Made by a program: the position numbers and the translations under genes
Notes under the pieces: generated by a model
What the model was told of the DNA's origin: nothing
Seen by the model: the letters and a program-made list of their open reading frames with translations, nothing else
Databases searched by the model: none
From: Acidiphilium acidophilum
GTDB taxonomy: Bacteria > Pseudomonadota > Alphaproteobacteria > Acetobacterales > Acetobacteraceae
Direction of reading: 5' to 3'
NCBI RefSeq assembly: GCF_033842475.1
Contig: NZ_JAWXYB010000018.1
Coordinates: forward strand, 1,161,501 to 1,225,500
DNA length: 64,000 nucleotides
Shown here: positions 60,330-64,000 of the stretch, one piece after another
Layout: every line of letters begins with the position of its first letter
Numbering within the stretch: position 1 is the first letter of the stretch

Positions 60330-61090
60330 TGCATCAACTCCGGCCCCTTCATGTCGCGCATTCCGGCTTCAGGGAGGATGCCGAGACGTTTGGCGACTTC
60401 CTGATAGGCCTCCTCGACCTTGCCGAGGTCGCGGCGGAACCGGTCCTTGTCCATTTTCTCGTTGGTCTTGGTGTCCCACAGGCGGCAATTATCCGGGCTG
60501 ATTTCATCGGCCAGGACAATGCGCATGTCTTCGTTTTCCCAAAGCCGACCGAACTCGATCTTGAAATCGACCAGCATGATGCCGACGCCGAGGAACAGGC
60601 CGGTCAGGAAATCGTTGATCCGCAGGGTGAGGTGAACGATGTCGTCCATGTCCTGAGGGCTGGCCCAGCCGAAAGCGGTGATATGCTCTTCAGCGACCAT
60701 CGGGTCGTTGAGCGCGTCGTTTTTGTAGTAATATTCGACGATGCTGCGGGGCAGGCGGGTTCCTTCGGTGATCCCGAGCCGCGCGCACATGCTGCCCGCC
60801 GCGATATTGCGCACGACGACCTCGATCGGGACGATCTCGACCTCGCGGATCAGTTGCTCGCGCATGTTGAGACGCCTGATGAAATGAGTCGGGATACCGA
60901 CTTCGCTCAGGCGCTGCATCAGAAACTCGCTGATGCGGTTGTTCAGAACACCCTTGCCGGTGATGATGCCCTTTTTTTGAGCGTTGAAGGCCGTGGCATC
61001 ATCCTTGAAATACTGGACGAGCGTTCCCGGCTCCGGTCCTTCAAAAAGGATTTTTGCTTTGCCCTCGTAGAGCTGTCGGCGACGAGCCAT
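60326..61090 (-). CDS. purC: SAICAR synthase
   Basis: A 254-residue phosphoribosylaminoimidazole-succinocarboxamide synthase. [35 protein letters not shown] is the family N-terminus. The catalytic-site block DFKIEFGRL is followed by [16 protein letters not shown]. It joins aspartate to CAIR. It is upstream of purS in the purine operon on the minus strand and about 105 bases from the atpF stop. Confidence 0.96.
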   Translation of the reverse strand: MARRRQLYEGKAKILFEGPEPGTLVQYFKDDATAFNAQKKGIITGKGVLNNRISEFLMQRLSEVGIPTHFIRRLNMREQLIREVEIVPIEVVVRNIAAGSMCARLGITEGTRLPRSIVEYYYKNDALNDPMVAEEHITAFGWASPQDMDDIVHLTLRINDFLTGLFLGVGIMLVDFKIEFGRLWENEDMRIVLADEISPDNCRLWDTKTNEKMDKDRFRRDLGKVEEAYQEVAKRLGILPEAGMRDMKGPELMQ

Positions 61091-61195
61091 TGGAAAACCT
61101 CATGTATCGGCGGCGGAGGGACAATTGCGCGTGCCGCCGGAGCCCGGATATATCAACCGGAGCAGGTTTGCGCCATGCCCGCGGCCAATCGCGCG

Positions 61196-61717
61196 TCAGG
61201 CCGCCTGTTTGCGGAGGGTGCGGGGAAGGTCCGAGATCGCCTGATCGATCAGGGTCTCGTCGTGCGCGGCATCGACCGTTTCGGCAAGGACGGTCTGCGT
61301 CACCTTGACGGCGAGCGATACGGCAGCGTTGCGAACCTCGGTAACGGCAGCCGCTTCGGCTGCGGCGATCCGCTCCTGCGCCATTTTTTCCCGGCGCCGT
61401 GCCGCGGCCTGCGCGTCTGCGAGCAGCTCGGCGGCGAGGCGTTCCGCTTCGCGGGCGGCGAGATCGAGCATGTCTTTGGCCTGCTCGATTGCGGCGGCGC
61501 GTCGGGCCTCGGCATCGCGCAGCATGGCCTCGGCCTCGGTACGGAGGCGCGCGGCTTCATCGAGCGCGTGCTGGATGGCGTTGCTGCGCTGGTCCAGCAT
61601 GCCGATGATCGCGCGGATGATCTTGCCGCCGAAAAATGCCAGAAAGATCAGGACCGCGACGGTGACCCAGAACGTTCCCTTGGTCCAGATTACGCCTTGT
61701 AACGCCTCGTATTCCAT
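61196..61717 (-). CDS. atpF: ATP synthase F0 subunit b
   Basis: A 173-residue peripheral stalk subunit. One N-terminal span (TFWVTVAVLIFLAFFGGKII, about residues 15-34) is followed by a long charged helical coil (LRTEAEAMLRDAEARRAAAIEQAKDM) reaching towards the F1 head. It is last in atpI-atpB-atpE-atpX-atpF on the minus strand. The F1 genes are elsewhere, as is normal in alphaproteobacteria. Confidence 0.94.
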   Translation of the reverse strand: MEYEALQGVIWTKGTFWVTVAVLIFLAFFGGKIIRAIIGMLDQRSNAIQHALDEAARLRTEAEAMLRDAEARRAAAIEQAKDMLDLAAREAERLAAELLADAQAAARRREKMAQERIAAAEAAAVTEVRNAAVSLAVKVTQTVLAETVDAAHDETLIDQAISDLPRTLRKQAA

Positions 61718-61729
61718 GACTGGGTCTTT

Positions 61730-62308
61730 CTAAGCGAGGATAGCGGCGATCGTGCGCTCGATGCGCGCGCGATCGGCGGTGGTGCCGGTCAGGCGCTGCA
61801 GAAGGCTCGCTGTGACCTCTTCGGCGACCGGTGGCAGCGCGGCGACCGCCTGCTGGCGGCTGATGTCGATTTCGGCTTCCGCGCGGGCGATCTGGGCGTC
61901 GAGCTCGGCGGTCAACGCTGCGGATTGCTCCCGCGCCTTGGCCTTGGCGGCGTTGACGGCTTCGGCGATGGCGCTCTGACTCGCTTCCCGCGCGTTGCGG
62001 ATCGCGAGGTTGAGTTCCGCAACCGCATGCTCGGCACGGGATTTAGCTGCGCGCGCGGTATCGAGATCGGACAGGATGCGGCTCTGCCGATTTTCGATAA
62101 CCTGGCCGATCTGCGGCAGGGCCCAACGTGAGAGAATGAAGTAGAGGCCGATCATGATGATCGCCATCCAGACGACCTGCTCGCCCGTCAGCGGATTCGA
62201 AAAATCCATCTGAGGCATTTTGCCTCCGGCCATTGCAGCCGAAGGCGTCAGCCCGAGGACGGCGCCGAGGAGTACTCTGATCGATCGGCGGGTCATCATG
62301 AGGCGCAT
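61730..62308 (-). CDS. atpX: ATP synthase F0 subunit b'
   Basis: A 192-residue b' subunit. The family-typical part begins [45 protein letters not shown] (from about residue 31), followed by a long coil. It is preceded by an extension [29 protein letters not shown] that looks like a cleavable signal peptide (AxA at the end). GGGAG stands seven bases before ATG 62308, which supports this start. It pairs with b in the stalk. Confidence 0.92.
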   Translation of the reverse strand: MRLMMTRRSIRVLLGAVLGLTPSAAMAGGKMPQMDFSNPLTGEQVVWMAIIMIGLYFILSRWALPQIGQVIENRQSRILSDLDTARAAKSRAEHAVAELNLAIRNAREASQSAIAEAVNAAKAKAREQSAALTAELDAQIARAEAEIDISRQQAVAALPPVAEEVTASLLQRLTGTTADRARIERTIAAILA

Positions 62309-62333
62309 GAGGCGGACTCCCAAATCACGCGGC

Positions 62334-62567
62334 TCAGGTGAACAGAATGATCAGCGCGATGACCAGAGCGTAGAGGGCGACCGCTTCGGTCAGCGCGAAG
62401 CCGAGCAGGACGTCACGGAACATTTTGTCGCGGGCGGCGGGGTTGCGCCCGACCGCGCCGACGAAGGCGCCGAACAGATTGCCGATACCGACGCCGGCAC
62501 CGGCAACGCCGATGGTGGCCAGACCGGCACCGATGTCACGAGCGAGAAGAACTGAGTCGATGGCCAT
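62334..62567 (-). CDS. atpE: ATP synthase F0 subunit c
   Basis: A 77-residue two-helix proteolipid that forms the rotor ring. The first helix has the glycine-rich GAGVGIGN pattern. The polar loop [10 protein letters not shown] follows. The ion-carrying acid is Glu61 in the second helix ([14 protein letters not shown]). A glutamate here, and no extra Na+ ligand pattern, suits a proton-driven enzyme. Confidence 0.96.
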   Translation of the reverse strand: MAIDSVLLARDIGAGLATIGVAGAGVGIGNLFGAFVGAVGRNPAARDKMFRDVLLGFALTEAVALYALVIALIILFT

Positions 62568-62648
62568 TGGACGAGATCCTTTCAGAGATGGGGAATATTA
62601 TGGCCGAGTTGGCCGTTGGAAGGCAATGTATCGCTGCAGAAGACCGTC

Positions 62649-63404
62649 TCAATGCAAATGAATGGCGTCATGCAGATAAAGGCAGGTGAGCACGGCAAAC
62701 ACATAGGCCTGGAGGAAGGCGACCAGGAATTCGAGAGCCGTAAGGGCGACATTGAGGCCGAGCGGGATGATCGCCGCGACGACGCCGACAGCGCCGAGGC
62801 TGGTCACCAGCATGATCATGAAGCCGGCGAAGACTTCCCACATGACGTGACCGGCGGTGATGTTGGCGAACAGACGAACCGAGAGCGAAATCGGGCGGGA
62901 CAGGAAGGACACGATTTCGATCGGGATCAGCAGGGGCAGGAGCCAGCCCGGCACGCCCGGCGGGGAGAAGAATTTCAGGAAGCCCAGACCGTGATACCAG
63001 AACCCGACCGTCGTGGAGAGCAGGAACACGAACAGGGCGAGCGCGCCGGTGATGGCGATGTGACTGGTGAAGGCGAAGAAATACGGAAACAGACCGAGCA
63101 GATTACCGACCAGGATGAAGGAGAACAGGGTGAAAATGAAGGGAAAGAACCGCCGCCCTCCGGACCCGATGGTGTCGTCGACCATCTGGAGCACGAAATC
63201 GTAGCTCATCTCGACCAGACCCTGCATGCGTCCCGGGACGATCGCCTTGCGGCGCAGGGCGACGGTGAACAGCATCGTGATGATTGCTGCCGCCAGAAGC
63301 ATCATTTCATTCGAGTTGGTAAAGCCCACGAGCCGGCCGACCGGGCCGAAACCGGTGGTCAACTGGAACTGTCCCAGTGCATTGATCGCCGATTCTTGAG
63401 CCAT
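62649..63404 (-). CDS. atpB: ATP synthase F0 subunit a
   Basis: A 251-residue multi-span stator subunit forming the proton channels. Key motif LLIPIEIVSFLSRPISLSVRLFANITAGHVM (about residues 140-170) contains the essential arginine (SLSVRLFAN). The C-terminal helix ends in ALEFLVAFLQAYVFAVLTCLYLHDA. It follows atpI with 12 bases between and precedes atpE. Confidence 0.96.
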   Translation of the reverse strand: MAQESAINALGQFQLTTGFGPVGRLVGFTNSNEMMLLAAAIITMLFTVALRRKAIVPGRMQGLVEMSYDFVLQMVDDTIGSGGRRFFPFIFTLFSFILVGNLLGLFPYFFAFTSHIAITGALALFVFLLSTTVGFWYHGLGFLKFFSPPGVPGWLLPLLIPIEIVSFLSRPISLSVRLFANITAGHVMWEVFAGFMIMLVTSLGAVGVVAAIIPLGLNVALTALEFLVAFLQAYVFAVLTCLYLHDAIHLH

Positions 63405-63416
63405 AGCCTCCTCCGG

Positions 63417-63734
63417 TCAGTCTTTTGGGGTCGTTCCCATGGCACGAACGACGTTGCGGAACCCCGCGATCGCGCCAATCGGTACAAACCCGATCATGAA
63501 CCAGGGTGCCGTATGGAACAAGCGGTCCAGCCCGTAGCCGATCGCGACGGCGACAACCAGGGCGGCGACCATTTCGGCGCCCAGTCGCATCGCGAGGCTG
63601 AACGGGTTGGAACCATCGGACTTCGCCTCGGCCGCCGGTTCGGGCTTATCAAGCCCGGCCCGGTTGCGCGCTGCGGCGAGACGCTGATCGAAATCGTTCC
63701 GATCTTGTGGTCTCTGAGCCGGATCGTCACCCAT
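63417..63734 (-). CDS. atpI: ATP synthase protein I
   Basis: A 105-residue accessory protein, the first gene of the F0 operon. A charged N-terminus (NDFDQRLAAARNRAGLDKP) is followed by two membrane spans with MRLGAEMVAALVVAVAIGYGLDRLFHTAPWFMIGFVPIGAIAGFRN. AtpI helps assemble the c ring. The promoter should lie in the 90-base gap before smc, upstream of 63734. Confidence 0.9.
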   Translation of the reverse strand: MGDDPAQRPQDRNDFDQRLAAARNRAGLDKPEPAAEAKSDGSNPFSLAMRLGAEMVAALVVAVAIGYGLDRLFHTAPWFMIGFVPIGAIAGFRNVVRAMGTTPKD

Positions 63735-63822
63735 CGTACACCCCTACGCCCGCCCCATGAGACGGCGAGGGGTTGCTACCGGTGCTGCGCGTTGAAGTCA
63801 ACATATCGCGATCATGAAATAC

Positions 63823-64000
63823 TTACTCCGCAGCTAGAGCTTCGGGGCGTTCGGCGAATGAGGCGGCGGTACCGAGATCGACCGAGAGGATGCGCGAGAT
63901 ACCGCGCTCCTGCATCGTGACGCCGTAGAGCCGGTCCATGCGCGCCATCGTGTGGTGATGATGGGTCACGACCAGAAACCGTGTGCCGGTTTCGCGCGAC
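63823..64000 (-). CDS. smc: Chromosome segregation protein SMC, C-terminal end (partial)
   Basis: The last 58 codons of SMC, running off the window. The frame reads [45 protein letters not shown] and ends at a TAA (63823-63825). This is the C-terminal ATPase half-domain, including the region after Walker B ([13 protein letters not shown]) and the [14 protein letters not shown] tail. Upstream sequence is outside the window. Confidence 0.93.
   Translation of the reverse strand, partial: SRETGTRFLVVTHHHHTMARMDRLYGVTMQERGISRILSVDLGTAASFAERPEALAAE

Noticed and set aside
1-64000. CRISPR array, tRNA or rRNA genes
   Set aside because: No regularly spaced direct repeats were seen, and no cloverleaf or rRNA blocks were recognised by eye. 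A tRNA scan would be needed to exclude a single tRNA.

Overview
The window reads as chromosomal DNA of a high-GC alphaproteobacterium. The best guess is an acidophilic member of the Acetobacteraceae (Acidiphilium-like). Support comes from alphaproteobacterial traits: separate ATP synthase b and b' genes with AtpI, the PurS/PurC arrangement, an HlyB-type secretion ATPase, an NrtR-controlled nadABC operon and tightly packed genes with 1-4 base overlaps. The genus is inference.

Layout. 1-0.5 kb: decayed LigD ligase remnant. 0.6-9.8 kb: housekeeping and stress genes (aldo/keto reductase, fasciclin protein, CinA-C, PgpA, lytic transglycosylase, dapA-smpB, cupin, sulfite-oxidase-like enzyme, GNAT, peroxiredoxin). 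9.8-15.4 kb: GtrA-fused dolichol-phosphate-type glycosyltransferase, GT39/83-type membrane glycosyltransferase, threonine dehydratase and motB-motA. 16.2-28.2 kb: a same-strand locus with a type I secretion ATPase, an HlyD adaptor, a Sel1-repeat protein, a two-part 967-residue glycosyltransferase, a protein with a ChW-like segment and a GT-B glycosyltransferase split by an IS256-family element. 28.2-34.4 kb: upp, an agmatinase-type gene, an IS1595-family element and sdhCDAB. 34.5-43.1 kb: methyltransferase, ubiA, rsmE, glutamate-cysteine ligase, a stand-alone EF-G and a very AT-rich island. 43.1-48.2 kb: SDR, nrtR and nadABC with its operator. 48.2-56.3 kb: cobalamin adenosyltransferase, CDF transporter, sensor kinase, LpoA-like lipoprotein, rsmI and dapD-dapE. 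56.3-57.7 kb: second copy of the same IS256-family element. 57.7-64 kb: degenerate GGDEF protein, kch, purS-purC, ATP synthase F0 operon and the C-terminus of SMC.

Mobile and repeat DNA. The two IS256-family copies are each 1353 bp, lie in the same orientation and have different 8-bp target duplications (ACTTTCCG and GTCAACGG). Copy 1 splits a glycosyltransferase. Copy 2 sits 61 bp from the dapD start codon. A family of paired A/T-stem palindromes of about 115 bp recurs just after stop codons (7.5, 29.8/30.9 and 39.1 kb, with a half copy at 42.57 kb). It seems to act as a bidirectional terminator module, and the IS1595 element inserted into one copy.

Most genes are well-known families. The least explained parts are the secretion/glycosyltransferase locus, the paired-palindrome modules and the AT-rich island. 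No tRNA, rRNA or CRISPR array was recognised by eye.
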